From positions 1-60,229 of the forward strand of contig JACPYS010000010.1 in assembly GCA_016195915.1 (NCBI GenBank): a stretch of 60,229 bases of DNA. Reading direction: 5' to 3'. This DNA is from Betaproteobacteria bacterium (GTDB lineage Bacteria > Pseudomonadota > Gammaproteobacteria > Burkholderiales > SG8-39). This document shows, in pieces, positions 42,198 to 51,049 of the stretch (position 1 is the first letter of the stretch; the number at the start of each line of letters is the position of its first letter). A program made the translations under genes and the position numbers. The notes beneath the pieces were generated by a model. That model was given only the letters and a program-made list of their open reading frames with translations, made no database searches and was not told where the DNA came from.

Positions 42198-42772
42198 AAA
42201 ATCGCAATTCCGGATTGAAGCAATCGATGCGCGCGGCCGCAATGATCGGTGGATTTCTGCTGGTGCTTGGCGCGAACTCGGCCCCGACAGCGCGCGCCCG
42301 GGTCCCCACGCCGCAATGGCAGGAAACGCTCCCTGCGCCGCGCTTCCAGGTGGATGATCGACGCAATCGCGTATGGGTGCTGAATCACGATGCCGTTTAT
42401 GTCTACGACATCCCCGAGCGAATACTGGTCAAACGCATCGAGTTGCCGGACTGGACGGTCGCGGGCCAGGGGTACAGCTGCGCCCCGGGTCTTGCGCTTG
42501 CGCCCTCCGGTGCCGCATTCGTGACGAGCAACGTATTACCCACGATCTGGGAGATCGATCCCCAAAGCCTGGTCGTTCGCCAGCACAGACTTGCGCTCGA
42601 TGCAGACAATGACAAGGACGTCGGGTTCACCTCGCTTGCATACACCCGGGACGGGCGGCAGCTCCTGGGCGTCAGCTCATCGCTCGGATCGCTATGGCGC
42701 ATCGACCTGGCTGCAGGCAAGGCCTACAAAGTGCGCGAGGGAAGTACGAGTCCGGTGCCATGCGGTCAGTGA
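42194..42772 (+). CDS. Secreted small beta-propeller-like protein
   Basis: This 192-residue protein has a signal peptide (MRAAAMIGGFLLVLGANSAP, cleavage near ARA). Repeats like VWVLNHDAVYVYDIPERILV and FVTSNVLPTIWEIDPQSLVV resemble blades of a beta-propeller of the SMP-30/YVTN type, though only three to four blades fit. Possibly only part of a propeller is kept, or it forms an oligomer. Its ATG overlaps the MATE stop by 4 nt, so it is cotranslated with the exporter. No function assigned. Confidence 0.7.
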   Translation: MKNRNSGLKQSMRAAAMIGGFLLVLGANSAPTARARVPTPQWQETLPAPRFQVDDRRNRVWVLNHDAVYVYDIPERILVKRIELPDWTVAGQGYSCAPGLALAPSGAAFVTSNVLPTIWEIDPQSLVVRQHRLALDADNDKDVGFTSLAYTRDGRQLLGVSSSLGSLWRIDLAAGKAYKVREGSTSPVPCGQ

Positions 42773-42833
42773 ACGAATGCCACCTGCAGAACGAACCCTG
42801 AGGCGGCATACGCGCCGCGGTTAGAATCCGCCG

Positions 42834-44063
42834 GTGAACCGACACGAGGACCGGCTCGCGCCGAAGCTGCTGCTCGCGGTATTCCTGCCGTTTGCGACCG
42901 GCTATTTCCTGTCGTTCTTCTTTCGCAACGTCAACGCGGTCATCGCCAAGGACCTGGCGCGCGAGTTTTCGCTCACGCCCTCCGAGATCGGCCTGCTCAC
43001 CAGCGCCTACCTGTTTGCGTTCGCGTTGGCGCAGCTTCCGGTCGGCGTGCTGCTCGACCGCTACGGCCCGCGCCGAGTGATGGCGAGCCTGCTGTGTGTG
43101 GCGGGCGGCGGCGCGCTCACCTTCGGATTGGCGCAGGACTTCCTCGTGCTCACGCTCGGGCGCGCGATGATCGGGCTGGGCGTCTCGGCCGGCCTGATGG
43201 GGGCGATCAAGGGGTTCAGCCTGTGGTTCCCGCCATCGCGCCTCGCGACGTTGAACGGCTGGTATATCGCAGTCGGCGGAGTCGGGGGCATGGCCGCGAC
43301 CGCGCCCGTCGAGGCGATGCTCGGCACGCTCGGCTGGCGCGCATTGTTCTACGGACTCGCGCTGTTGTCGTTGTTCGCCGCGGTGTTCATCTACGCCGCC
43401 GTTCCCGAGAAGCCGCTGCCCGGCAAGCCTGAACCCTGGCGCGAGCAGTTCGGCAGGCTGCGGGAAATCTTCTCGCGCGTCGACTTCTGGCGCATCGTGC
43501 TGCCGCTGGTGGCATCGCACGCGACCTATCAGGCGTTGCAGGGGCTGTGGCTCGGTCCCTGGCTCACCGACGTCGCCGGGCTCGATCGCGCCGCCGCTGC
43601 AAACATGCTTCTCGGCACCGTGTTCGCCTACACGCTCGGCTCGATATTCTTCGGCATCGCAGGCGATCGACTGGCGCGCCTGGGACTGTCGCGCATGACG
43701 GTCTACAAACTCGGGCTCACCACGGCGCTCGTGTCCCTTGCCGGGATCTGTCTCGACGTGCAGACGGGCCGCCTCGCGATCATCCTGGCGTACGGCTTCT
43801 CGGTGATCTCGGCCGCGCTCGCCTACGCGCTGCTCGCGCCGCGGTTTCCACCGGAAATGACCGGCCGCGTGGTGACGGCTTCGAACCTGCTAATGTTCGG
43901 CGCTTCGTTCGCCTGCCAGTGGGGGATCGGCGCGGTGCTGAAACAATACCCGGTGCTGGACGGACATTACTCGCCTGAGGGTTATTCGGTTGCCTTGGGC
44001 ACGCTCGCGCTGACGCAGCTCGTCGTGCTGGCGTGGCTGTGGCCGATGAAGGAACAGCAATGA
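42834..44063 (+). CDS. MFS transporter (first of tandem pair)
   Basis: This 409-residue carrier has about 12 helices with the MFS loop motif LPVGVLLDRYGPRRVMASLL and GRAMIGLGVSAGLMGAIKGF. It starts with GTG 42834, preceded by GAATCCGCCG, a weak ribosome-binding site. Its stop overlaps the next MFS start by 4 nt. Such pairs can be redundant or form a two-substrate system. The substrate is unknown; sequence suggests the NarK-like/anion group rather than drug exporters. Confidence 0.85.
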   Translation: MNRHEDRLAPKLLLAVFLPFATGYFLSFFFRNVNAVIAKDLAREFSLTPSEIGLLTSAYLFAFALAQLPVGVLLDRYGPRRVMASLLCVAGGGALTFGLAQDFLVLTLGRAMIGLGVSAGLMGAIKGFSLWFPPSRLATLNGWYIAVGGVGGMAATAPVEAMLGTLGWRALFYGLALLSLFAAVFIYAAVPEKPLPGKPEPWREQFGRLREIFSRVDFWRIVLPLVASHATYQALQGLWLGPWLTDVAGLDRAAAANMLLGTVFAYTLGSIFFGIAGDRLARLGLSRMTVYKLGLTTALVSLAGICLDVQTGRLAIILAYGFSVISAALAYALLAPRFPPEMTGRVVTASNLLMFGASFACQWGIGAVLKQYPVLDGHYSPEGYSVALGTLALTQLVVLAWLWPMKEQQ

Positions 44064-45274
44064 CGGAAGCGAAACGTGGCTATCTCGCCGTAGCGCTCGC
44101 CGCGGGCGCGGTATTCGCGCTCAGCCTGGGAGTCCGGCAGGCGCAGCCTCTGTTCATCAGCGCGATCAACTCGCACACCGGCGTCGGCTACGCAAGCATC
44201 AGCCTTGCCTTCGCCGTCGCCCAGTTGATGTGGGGCTTGTCCCAGCCCGCCGCCGGTGCGGTGGCCGACCGTTGGGGACACCGTCCGGTCATGATCATCG
44301 GCGCCTTGCTGGTCGCTGTGGCCACCGCGGCCACGCCGCTCGCGCAGTCCTCGCTCGCGCTGATTGTGCTCATCGGCCTGCTGGCCGGTTCGGGGGCAGG
44401 CGCGCTCGGGCCGGGACTGCTGATGTCGCTGGCGAGCCGCTGGGTCCCTGCCGCCAAGCAAGGCATCGCGAGCGGGATCATCAACGCCGGCGGCTCCTTC
44501 GGCCAGTTCACGCTGGTTCCGTTCGCGCAACTGCTGATTGGTCTCGCAGGATGGCAGCCCGCCCTGATCATCCTCGGTGCCACAGGACTGCTCGCTGTGC
44601 CGCTGGTGCTCTACCTCACGCAGGGCTCGGCCGCGGCGGCCGCGGCAGCGAAGGCCGGTGCCAGCGGCGGTACGCTCAGGCAGGCGCTGCGCCAGGCGGC
44701 GAACGACCGCAGCTACGTGCTGCTCAACATCGGCTTCTTCACCTGCGGCTTTCACGTCGCCTTCATCGCCACCCACCTGCCCGGGGTGGTCGCGAGTTGC
44801 GCGCTGCCCGCGACGGTAAGCGCCTGGTCGCTCGCGATCATCGGCCTGTTCAACATCCTGGGCAGCCTCTGGATCGGCAACCATATCCAGCAATGGCGCA
44901 TGAAGATCGCGCTTGCCGGCATCTACGCTGCCCGCGCCGTGCTGATCCTGGTGTTCTTCTATTCGCCCAAGACCGAAATCACCTTCTTCCTGTTCGCGGC
45001 CGGCATCGGCTTCACCTACCTGTCGACGGTGCCGCCCACGGTGGGCCTGGTGGCCAAGCTGCACGGCACGCGCTATCTCGCGACGCTGTTCGGCCTGGTG
45101 ATGCTCTCGCACCAGATCGGTGGCTTCCTCGGCGCCTGGCTCGGCGGCAAGGCGTTTGAAGCGAGCGGAAACTACGACTGGATGTGGTGGGCCGACGCAG
45201 CGCTGTGCCTGATGGCCGCGGCGGTACACTTGCCGATCCGGGAAGCGCGCCGCACCGTGCCTGCGGCGGCATAG
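44060..45274 (+). CDS. MFS transporter (second of tandem pair)
   Basis: This 404-residue carrier has the MFS loop motif SQPAAGAVADRWGHRPVMII and SGIINAGGSFGQFTLVPFAQ, with a central Ala-rich loop (GSAAAAAAAKAGASGG). It belongs to the oxalate/formate antiporter-like or CynX-like group by look; the substrate is unknown. It overlaps the preceding MFS gene by 4 nt and is 14 bp before the MetE-like gene, so the three could share a transcript. Confidence 0.85.
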   Translation: MTEAKRGYLAVALAAGAVFALSLGVRQAQPLFISAINSHTGVGYASISLAFAVAQLMWGLSQPAAGAVADRWGHRPVMIIGALLVAVATAATPLAQSSLALIVLIGLLAGSGAGALGPGLLMSLASRWVPAAKQGIASGIINAGGSFGQFTLVPFAQLLIGLAGWQPALIILGATGLLAVPLVLYLTQGSAAAAAAAKAGASGGTLRQALRQAANDRSYVLLNIGFFTCGFHVAFIATHLPGVVASCALPATVSAWSLAIIGLFNILGSLWIGNHIQQWRMKIALAGIYAARAVLILVFFYSPKTEITFFLFAAGIGFTYLSTVPPTVGLVAKLHGTRYLATLFGLVMLSHQIGGFLGAWLGGKAFEASGNYDWMWWADAALCLMAAAVHLPIREARRTVPAAA

Positions 45275-45288
45275 GAGGGAGTGAAACC

Positions 45289-46308
45289 GTGTTCGAAACC
45301 ACCATTGCAGGCAGCCTGCCCAAACCGGGCTGGCTCGCGGAAACGAAAAAGCTCTGGCCGACGTGGAGAGCGGAGGGTGAGGAACTTACCGCCGCGAAAC
45401 GCGATGCCACCCTGCTGTGGCTGAAGGAGCAGGAGGACGCGGGCATCGACATCGTGTCCGACGGCGAGCAATCGCGGCAGCACTTCGTACACGGATTTCT
45501 CGAGTACGTCGAAGGCATCGATTTCGAGCACAAGGTGAAGATGGGCATCCGCAACAACCGCTACGACGCGATGGTGCCTACGGTGACCGGCCCGTTGCGG
45601 CTCAAGGGCCGCGTGCACCAGATCGAGGCGCGCCTCGCGCGCGCGCACACGAAGAAAAAACTGAAGATCACCCTGCCCGGTCCGATGACCATCGTGGACA
45701 CCATTGCGGATGCGTACTACGGCGACAAGGTGAAGATGGCGATGACGTTCGCGGACCTGCTCAACCAGGAGGCGCGCGCGCTGGAGCGAGACGGCGTGGA
45801 CACGATCCAGTTCGACGAGCCGGCGTTCAACGTGTACATGGACGACGTGAAGCGCTGGGGAATCGATGCGCTGCACCGCGCGATCAAGGGGCTCAAGTGC
45901 ACGACGGTGGTCCACATCTGCTACGGCTACGGCATCAAGGCGAACCTGGACTGGAAACAGACGCTCGGCGGCGAGTGGCGGCAGTACGAGGAGATCTTCC
46001 CCGCTCTGGCGAAAAGCCGCATCAAGCAGGTGTCGCTCGAGTGCGCGAATTCACGTGTGCCGCTGGAGCTGTTGAAACTGCTCAAGGGCAAGGACGTGCT
46101 GGTCGGCGTGATCGACGTGGCCACGGACAAAATCGAGACGCCCGCGCAGGTCGCCGCCACCATCGGCAAGGCGCTCAAGTACGTGCCGAAGCGGCGCCTC
46201 TTTCCCTGCACCAACTGCGGCATGGCGCCGATGGACCGGGAGATTGCGCTCGCGAAACTCAAGGCGCTTGCCGCGGGCGCGGCGATTGCGCGGAAGCGGT
46301 TCGGGTAG
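45289..46308 (+). CDS. Core MetE-type methionine synthase, folate-independent type
   Basis: This 339-residue protein covers only the MetE C-terminal catalytic barrel. It opens MFETTIAGSLPKPGWL and has SDGEQSRQHFVHGF, IQFDEPAFNVYMDD, the zinc ligands in TVVHICYGYG (His, Cys), SLECANS (Glu), and FPCTNCGMAP (Cys). It lacks the duplicated N-terminal domain of cobalamin-independent MetE. Short core MetE proteins are known as methionine synthases that use other methyl donors. The GTG start follows AGGAGGG. It could receive homocysteine made by MetY, though metY lies 11 kb away. Confidence 0.85.
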   Translation: MFETTIAGSLPKPGWLAETKKLWPTWRAEGEELTAAKRDATLLWLKEQEDAGIDIVSDGEQSRQHFVHGFLEYVEGIDFEHKVKMGIRNNRYDAMVPTVTGPLRLKGRVHQIEARLARAHTKKKLKITLPGPMTIVDTIADAYYGDKVKMAMTFADLLNQEARALERDGVDTIQFDEPAFNVYMDDVKRWGIDALHRAIKGLKCTTVVHICYGYGIKANLDWKQTLGGEWRQYEEIFPALAKSRIKQVSLECANSRVPLELLKLLKGKDVLVGVIDVATDKIETPAQVAATIGKALKYVPKRRLFPCTNCGMAPMDREIALAKLKALAAGAAIARKRFG

Positions 46309-46331
46309 CGGCAGCGGCTTCATGACTCGAG

Positions 46332-48116
46332 GTGGAGCCTTCGCCGGTGAGCGGGTCTGATCTCAAACAGCGGCTGGCGGCAATCCTGGCGGCGGACGCG
46401 GCCGGCTATTCGCGCCTCATGGCGCGCGACGACCGCGCCACGGTCAGCGCGCTGGATGCGGCGCGTAGCGTCTTCAGAACCAAGATCGAATCCAATCAGG
46501 GCCGCGTCATCGACATGGCGGGGGATTCGGTGCTGGCCGTGTTCGAGACGGCCGGCGGCGCGGTTGAAGCGGCACTTGGCGTTCAGCGCATGCTGCATGA
46601 GTCCTTCGGCGCGGTACCCGAGGAGCGGCGCATGCGGTTCCGCATCGGGGTTCACCTCGGCGACGTGATCGAGAAAGGCGATGGCACGGTGTACGGCGAC
46701 GGCGTGAACATTGCCGCCCGGCTCGAAGGGCTGGCCGAGCCCGGCGGGATCACGGTATCGGACTCGGTTCGCATCGCGGTGAAGGGCAAGGTCGCGGCGA
46801 GCTTCGAGGACCAGGGCGAACAGAAGGTCAAGAACATTCCCGATCCGGTGCGCGCGCACCGGGTGCGGCCGGAAGGCAGCGCTACGACCGCGTCCGCTGC
46901 CGGCGAAGCCGACTTGCCGCTGCCCGACAAGCCCTCCATCGCCGTGCTTCCGTTCAACAACATGAGCGGCGACGCGGAGCAGGAGTACTTCGCCGACGGC
47001 ATCACCGAGGACATCATCACCGAGCTGTCGCGCATCTCCGGCATGCTCGTGATCGCGCGCAATTCGACCTTCGTGTACAAGAAGCAGGCGGTCGACATAA
47101 AGGAGGTCGCCCGCAGGCTGGGCGTGCGGCACGTGCTCGAAGGCAGCGTGCGCAAGGCGGGCAAGCGCGTGCGCATCACGGCGCAGCTCATCGACGCCAC
47201 CACCGGCGGGCACTGCTGGGCCGAGCGCTTCGACCGCGACCTGGAAGACATATTCGCGGTGCAGGACGAGGTGACGCAGCACATCGTCAGCGAGCTCAAG
47301 GTCAAGCTGACGGCCTCCGAGCGCACGGGCCGCGCGCCACGCGGCAAGGTGAACCCCGAAGCCTACGATTACGTGGTGCGCGCGAGGCAATGTTTTCTCC
47401 GCTTTACGGCGGAGTCGATGAACGAAGCCCGCAGCCTGCTCGAACGCGCGCTGCAGATCGATGCCGGCTTCCCGATCGCGTACGCGCAGCTTGCGATGGT
47501 GCATGCCGCGGAGTACGTCAACGGCTACAACCAGGCGGGACCGGCGCATCTGGAGCAGGGCAAGGCGCTCGCGCGCAAGGCGCTCGAACTCGATCCCGAG
47601 GAAGCCTGGGCGCACCAGGCGCTGGCGATGAACAATCTGTGGCAGAAGGACTACGAAGGCGCGGAATCGGCTGCCCGCAGCTCGACAAAATTGGGACCTA
47701 ACTTCGCCGGGGGATTCGTGTCGCTCGGACAGGTGCTCGATTTCACCGGACGGCACGAAGCGGCGATCGAGGCCTTCGAGCATGCGCTGCGCCTGGATCC
47801 GGGCCTCGACCTGATCCTGCACCTGATCGGACGCGCGCAGCTCGGCATGGGCCGCTACGCCGAGGCGGAGCACAGTTTCAAGCGGCGCCTGATCCGCAAT
47901 CCACGCTCCGACATGACCCGTGCCTACCTCGCGTCGCTCTACGGCGCCACCGGCCGCGTGGAGGAGGCGCGCCGGATGTGGGCCGAGCTGCTCGAGATCA
48001 ACCCGAAGTTTTCCGTCGAACGTCTGCGCCGCGTGCTGCCGTACACGAATCCGGCGTGGTTCGAGAGCTTTGCCGGCGGCCTGCGCCAGGCGGGGCTGGT
48101 GCCGGGCACGGCATAG
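46332..48116 (+). CDS. Class III adenylate/guanylate cyclase with TolB-like and TPR domains
   Basis: This 594-residue regulator has a cyclase homology domain at about 10-175 with metal Asp residues in LAAILAADAAGYSRLM and DMAGDSVLAVFETAGGA, then RIGVHLGDVIEKGDGTVYGDG and VNIAARLEGLAEPGG. A segment like the TolB N domain follows at about 197-340 (SIAVLPFNNMSGDAEQEYFA, DGITEDIITELSRI), and TPR repeats cover about 350-590 (ARSLLERALQIDAGFPIAYA, FEHALRLDPGLDLILHLIGR). It makes cAMP or cGMP, with nucleotide choice unknown. GTG start. It ends 1 bp before the convergent amidohydrolase stop. Confidence 0.87.
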   Translation: MEPSPVSGSDLKQRLAAILAADAAGYSRLMARDDRATVSALDAARSVFRTKIESNQGRVIDMAGDSVLAVFETAGGAVEAALGVQRMLHESFGAVPEERRMRFRIGVHLGDVIEKGDGTVYGDGVNIAARLEGLAEPGGITVSDSVRIAVKGKVAASFEDQGEQKVKNIPDPVRAHRVRPEGSATTASAAGEADLPLPDKPSIAVLPFNNMSGDAEQEYFADGITEDIITELSRISGMLVIARNSTFVYKKQAVDIKEVARRLGVRHVLEGSVRKAGKRVRITAQLIDATTGGHCWAERFDRDLEDIFAVQDEVTQHIVSELKVKLTASERTGRAPRGKVNPEAYDYVVRARQCFLRFTAESMNEARSLLERALQIDAGFPIAYAQLAMVHAAEYVNGYNQAGPAHLEQGKALARKALELDPEEAWAHQALAMNNLWQKDYEGAESAARSSTKLGPNFAGGFVSLGQVLDFTGRHEAAIEAFEHALRLDPGLDLILHLIGRAQLGMGRYAEAEHSFKRRLIRNPRSDMTRAYLASLYGATGRVEEARRMWAELLEINPKFSVERLRRVLPYTNPAWFESFAGGLRQAGLVPGTA

Positions 48117-48974
48117 TCAGAAACCGTAGAGGCGGGCGGGATTCTCCACGAGGATCTTGTGGCGCACGGCGGTATCCGGGATCCACTCCGCGAACAGGTT
48201 CAGCAGGTCCCCGTCGTTGGGCACCACCCGCTTGTGTACGTGAGGCCAATCGGTGCCCCAGATCAACCGGTCGCTGTTCGCGTCCACCAGCGCCTGCATG
48301 ACGGGCCGCGCATCGGTATAGTGTTTCGCGGAATCGCCGATCCTGTCCGCGCCGGAGAGTTTCACCCAGCACCTTCCGCGCGAGAGCAGATCGAGCAGGG
48401 TCTCGAGACCGGAATGCGGGCTGCCCTGCCCGGCGCGCGTATACCCCATGTGGTCGAGCACGCAGTCCACCGGCAGCCGGTCGATCACCCGCGCGAGTTC
48501 CGCGATCCGCTCGAGCTTCACCAGCAGCTGGATGTGCCACCCAAGGGGCTTTAGCCGCTCGGCCGCCGCTTCGAGCAGCGCCGGCGTCGCGCCGCCGTCG
48601 ACGAAGTTCATTCGAACGCCGCGGAACCCGGCCTCGTGCAGACGCGCCAATTCGTTCGCGGACGTCTCGCCGTCGATCAACGCAATGCCGCGCCAGCGCC
48701 CCTGCATCTCCACGAGCGCATCGCAGGAGCATCGAAGGTCCGTGCCGTAAACCGCCGAGTGCACCAGCACGCCGCGTTCGATGCCGAGCGCCTTGTGCAT
48801 GCTGACGCATTCGGCCACGGACGCCTCGGGCGGAGTAAACAGCCGCGCCGCCTTCATCGGATAGCGTGCAGCAGGTCCAAAAATGTGGAAGTGGCTGTCG
48901 CAGGCACCCTTCGGCAACTGCACCTTCGGTGCGCGAGGCGAAGGATCGGGCCCGGGACAGGTCGGCGCGGACAT
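48117..48974 (-). CDS. Amidohydrolase, LigI-like (2-pyrone dicarboxylate lactonase type)
   Basis: This 285-residue TIM-barrel metal hydrolase has the motif GACDSHFHIFGPAARYP (HxH), DCVLDHMGYT and the late metal Asp in WGTDWPHVHKR. This fits 2-pyrone-4,6-dicarboxylate lactonase-like hydrolases of aromatic pathways. It is the last gene of a four-gene minus-strand operon: thiolase, DUF35, acyl-CoA ligase, amidohydrolase. Its ATG overlaps the ligase stop (TGATG). It may open a lactone formed during the pathway; the exact substrate is unknown. Confidence 0.83.
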   Translation of the reverse strand: MSAPTCPGPDPSPRAPKVQLPKGACDSHFHIFGPAARYPMKAARLFTPPEASVAECVSMHKALGIERGVLVHSAVYGTDLRCSCDALVEMQGRWRGIALIDGETSANELARLHEAGFRGVRMNFVDGGATPALLEAAAERLKPLGWHIQLLVKLERIAELARVIDRLPVDCVLDHMGYTRAGQGSPHSGLETLLDLLSRGRCWVKLSGADRIGDSAKHYTDARPVMQALVDANSDRLIWGTDWPHVHKRVVPNDGDLLNLFAEWIPDTAVRHKILVENPARLYGF

Positions 48975-50626
48975 CAGCGCGCCTGTTTCTGCGCCGATGC
49001 GTCGCGTTCCGGCCGCATGACAGCGCGCTCCGTGCGCTCAATTTTGTATCCCCGCTGTTCCCGGTCCCAGGCGTTCGGGTACAGCCCGTGCTCGATCAGC
49101 ACGTGCTTCTGCACCTTCTTCGTCGGCGTCAGCGGAAGCTCCGGCAGGAACTCGAGATAGCGCGGCAGCATGAAATACGGCATGCGCGGCTGCAGCCAGT
49201 CCATGAGCCGCTCCTCCGATAGCTGCGAGCCGGCGCGCAACACGATCGCGAGGCGCACGTCGTCGTCGCCCAGTTCCGAAGGATAGGGAAGCGCGGCGCA
49301 CACCTCGACATCCGGGTGGCCCTGCGCGATCTTCTCCACCTCCCAGGCCGAGATGTTCTCGCCACGGCGGCGAATGCGCTCCTTCTTGCGCCCGGCAAAG
49401 AAATACCAGCCTTCGCCGTCGCGATGCGCGAAATCGCCCGTGTAAAACCAGCCGTTGCGGATCGCGTTCAGCGTCTCCTCGGGCTTGTTCAGATAGCCCT
49501 GCATGAGGAGGCCGGGAAGCCGCGGCCGAAGAATCAACTCGCCCACTTCGCCCGCGGCGACCGGCTGATCGCGTTCGTCGACCAGCTGCGCTTCCCAGTC
49601 GTCGTGCAGCCGGCCGCAGGATCCGGGCTTGCGCCCGGGGTGCGGCGTGTAGATGACCGTGCCGGTTTCGATCAGGCCGTAGGACTCGGCAAGGCGCACG
49701 CCGAAGCGCTGTTCGAATTCTGCATCGTGGCTCGCGTTGTACATGTAGCGCAGCCGATGCACGCGATCGTATTGCCCCGGCGGCTGGGCCTTGAGCATCG
49801 CCGGGATATTGAACATGGTATGCGCGACCGTCGCCTGCGACTGCGCGGCCTGCTGCCAGAAACGCGTGGCGGAAAAGCGCTCGCCCAGGACGACCTGCGC
49901 GCCCACCAGCAGGCAGGGATAGACGCCCTGGCGCCCGGCGATGCCGTGGAACAGCGGCAAGGGCGTGAACAGCACGTCGTCGCGCTCGAGGCCCACGATG
50001 CCGATCACGGGCAGACTGCCGCCGAAGAAGGCGCCGTTCGAGAGCACCGCGCCTTTCGACGCGCCGGTCGTGCCCGAGGTGTACATCACGCAATTGATGT
50101 CGTTGCAGTCGCACTCGAGTTCCGGATCGGGTCCGGCGCGGCGCCTCAGGGCGTCGAAATCGACGAACCGCGCGGGGCCCTCCGGAAGCCCCGCCCCTTC
50201 GATTCCGCCCAGCACGGCGACCCATTCGAGCTGCGCGAGGACTTCTGCCGATGCGCCCGCGAGCGCGGGCAGCAGGGACCGGTCGGTGATCAGTCCCTTC
50301 ACTCCGGAATCCCGGATCACGTAGTCCAGCATGGCTTGCTTGTAGCTGGTGTTGATCGGCACCATCACAGCGCCGATCAGCGAGAGCGCAAACCACGAGA
50401 AGACGAATTCCGGACAGTTCGGCAGCAGCAACGCCACCGAATCCCTGCGCCGGATTCCGGCGCCCGAAAGTCCGCGCGCCACTTCGCGCGCGAACGCGTC
50501 GGCGTCCGCGAACGAGAATGCCCGGTCTTCGTGGCGCAGGTAGACGCGGCTTCCTTCGGTGCGCGCCCTCTCCGACAGGATCGGCCCGAGGACCCTGCGC
50601 TCCAGCGGCAGATCGAATTTCGTCAT
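48974..50626 (-). CDS. AMP-dependent acyl-CoA synthetase
   Basis: This 550-residue ANL-superfamily enzyme has the P-loop YTSGTTGASKGAVLSNG, adenylate region SYGLIETGTVIYTPHPG, hinge GWFYTGDFAHRDGEGWYFFAG followed by RKKERIRRRGENISAWEVEK, and the C-terminal lysine in LPLTPTKKVQKHVL. It makes an acyl-CoA from a carboxylic acid using ATP and CoA. ATG 50626 is chosen because TKFDLPLERRVLGPIL follows, and it overlaps the DUF35 stop by 4 nt (ATGA). It sits in the thiolase/DUF35/amidohydrolase operon with a Bug-type receptor divergent upstream, so it likely activates a transported aromatic or alicyclic acid. Confidence 0.88.
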   Translation of the reverse strand: MTKFDLPLERRVLGPILSERARTEGSRVYLRHEDRAFSFADADAFAREVARGLSGAGIRRRDSVALLLPNCPEFVFSWFALSLIGAVMVPINTSYKQAMLDYVIRDSGVKGLITDRSLLPALAGASAEVLAQLEWVAVLGGIEGAGLPEGPARFVDFDALRRRAGPDPELECDCNDINCVMYTSGTTGASKGAVLSNGAFFGGSLPVIGIVGLERDDVLFTPLPLFHGIAGRQGVYPCLLVGAQVVLGERFSATRFWQQAAQSQATVAHTMFNIPAMLKAQPPGQYDRVHRLRYMYNASHDAEFEQRFGVRLAESYGLIETGTVIYTPHPGRKPGSCGRLHDDWEAQLVDERDQPVAAGEVGELILRPRLPGLLMQGYLNKPEETLNAIRNGWFYTGDFAHRDGEGWYFFAGRKKERIRRRGENISAWEVEKIAQGHPDVEVCAALPYPSELGDDDVRLAIVLRAGSQLSEERLMDWLQPRMPYFMLPRYLEFLPELPLTPTKKVQKHVLIEHGLYPNAWDREQRGYKIERTERAVMRPERDASAQKQAR

Positions 50627-51045
50627 CGCCCCGGATCCTGGCCCGGGCGAAATTTCGGGATCGTGAATTCCTCGCTGACGTCCTCGAAGTACACCGCGAG
50701 GCGCATGCCCTTGCGTAGCGCCGCGTTGTCGACGCCCGTTACGTTGCTGATGAACATCGGTCCTTCGTCGAGCCGGATCATCGCCACGTTGTACGGAATC
50801 TCCTGCGCGAAGCCCGGAAAGTAGCATTTGTGAAACACCACCCACGAGAACAGCGTCCCGTTGCCGGAGACGGCAATCCATTCCGCCGCGTCCGCGTCGC
50901 ACTCGGGGCATACCGCGGAGGCCGGAAACCGGAACTGCCTGCAGCGGGAACAACGCTGCAGGCGAAGCTCGTGCCGCTGCGTGAACTTCCAATACGGTTC
51001 GTCGAGCGGGGTGACGATCGGCAGCGGCTTCTGTACCTTGGCCAT
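50623..51045 (-). CDS. DUF35 OB-fold/zinc-ribbon protein (thiolase partner)
   Basis: This 140-residue protein has a rubredoxin-like zinc ribbon (CSRCRQFRFPASAVCPECDA, CxxC-CxxC) and an OB-fold (LFSWVVFHKCYFPGFAQEIP, NVAMIRLDEGPMFISN). In archaea and bacteria DUF35 proteins bind thiolase-like partners and channel CoA. The thiolase-like gene lies immediately upstream (4 bp gap). ATG 51045 fits MAKVQKPLPIVTP. Confidence 0.88.
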   Translation of the reverse strand: MAKVQKPLPIVTPLDEPYWKFTQRHELRLQRCSRCRQFRFPASAVCPECDADAAEWIAVSGNGTLFSWVVFHKCYFPGFAQEIPYNVAMIRLDEGPMFISNVTGVDNAALRKGMRLAVYFEDVSEEFTIPKFRPGQDPGR

Positions 51046-51049
51046 CGCG

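Noticed and set aside
49316-50824. 502-codon plus-strand ORF opposite the acyl-CoA ligase
   Set aside because: Shadow frame of a strongly conserved ANL enzyme; composition is abnormal.
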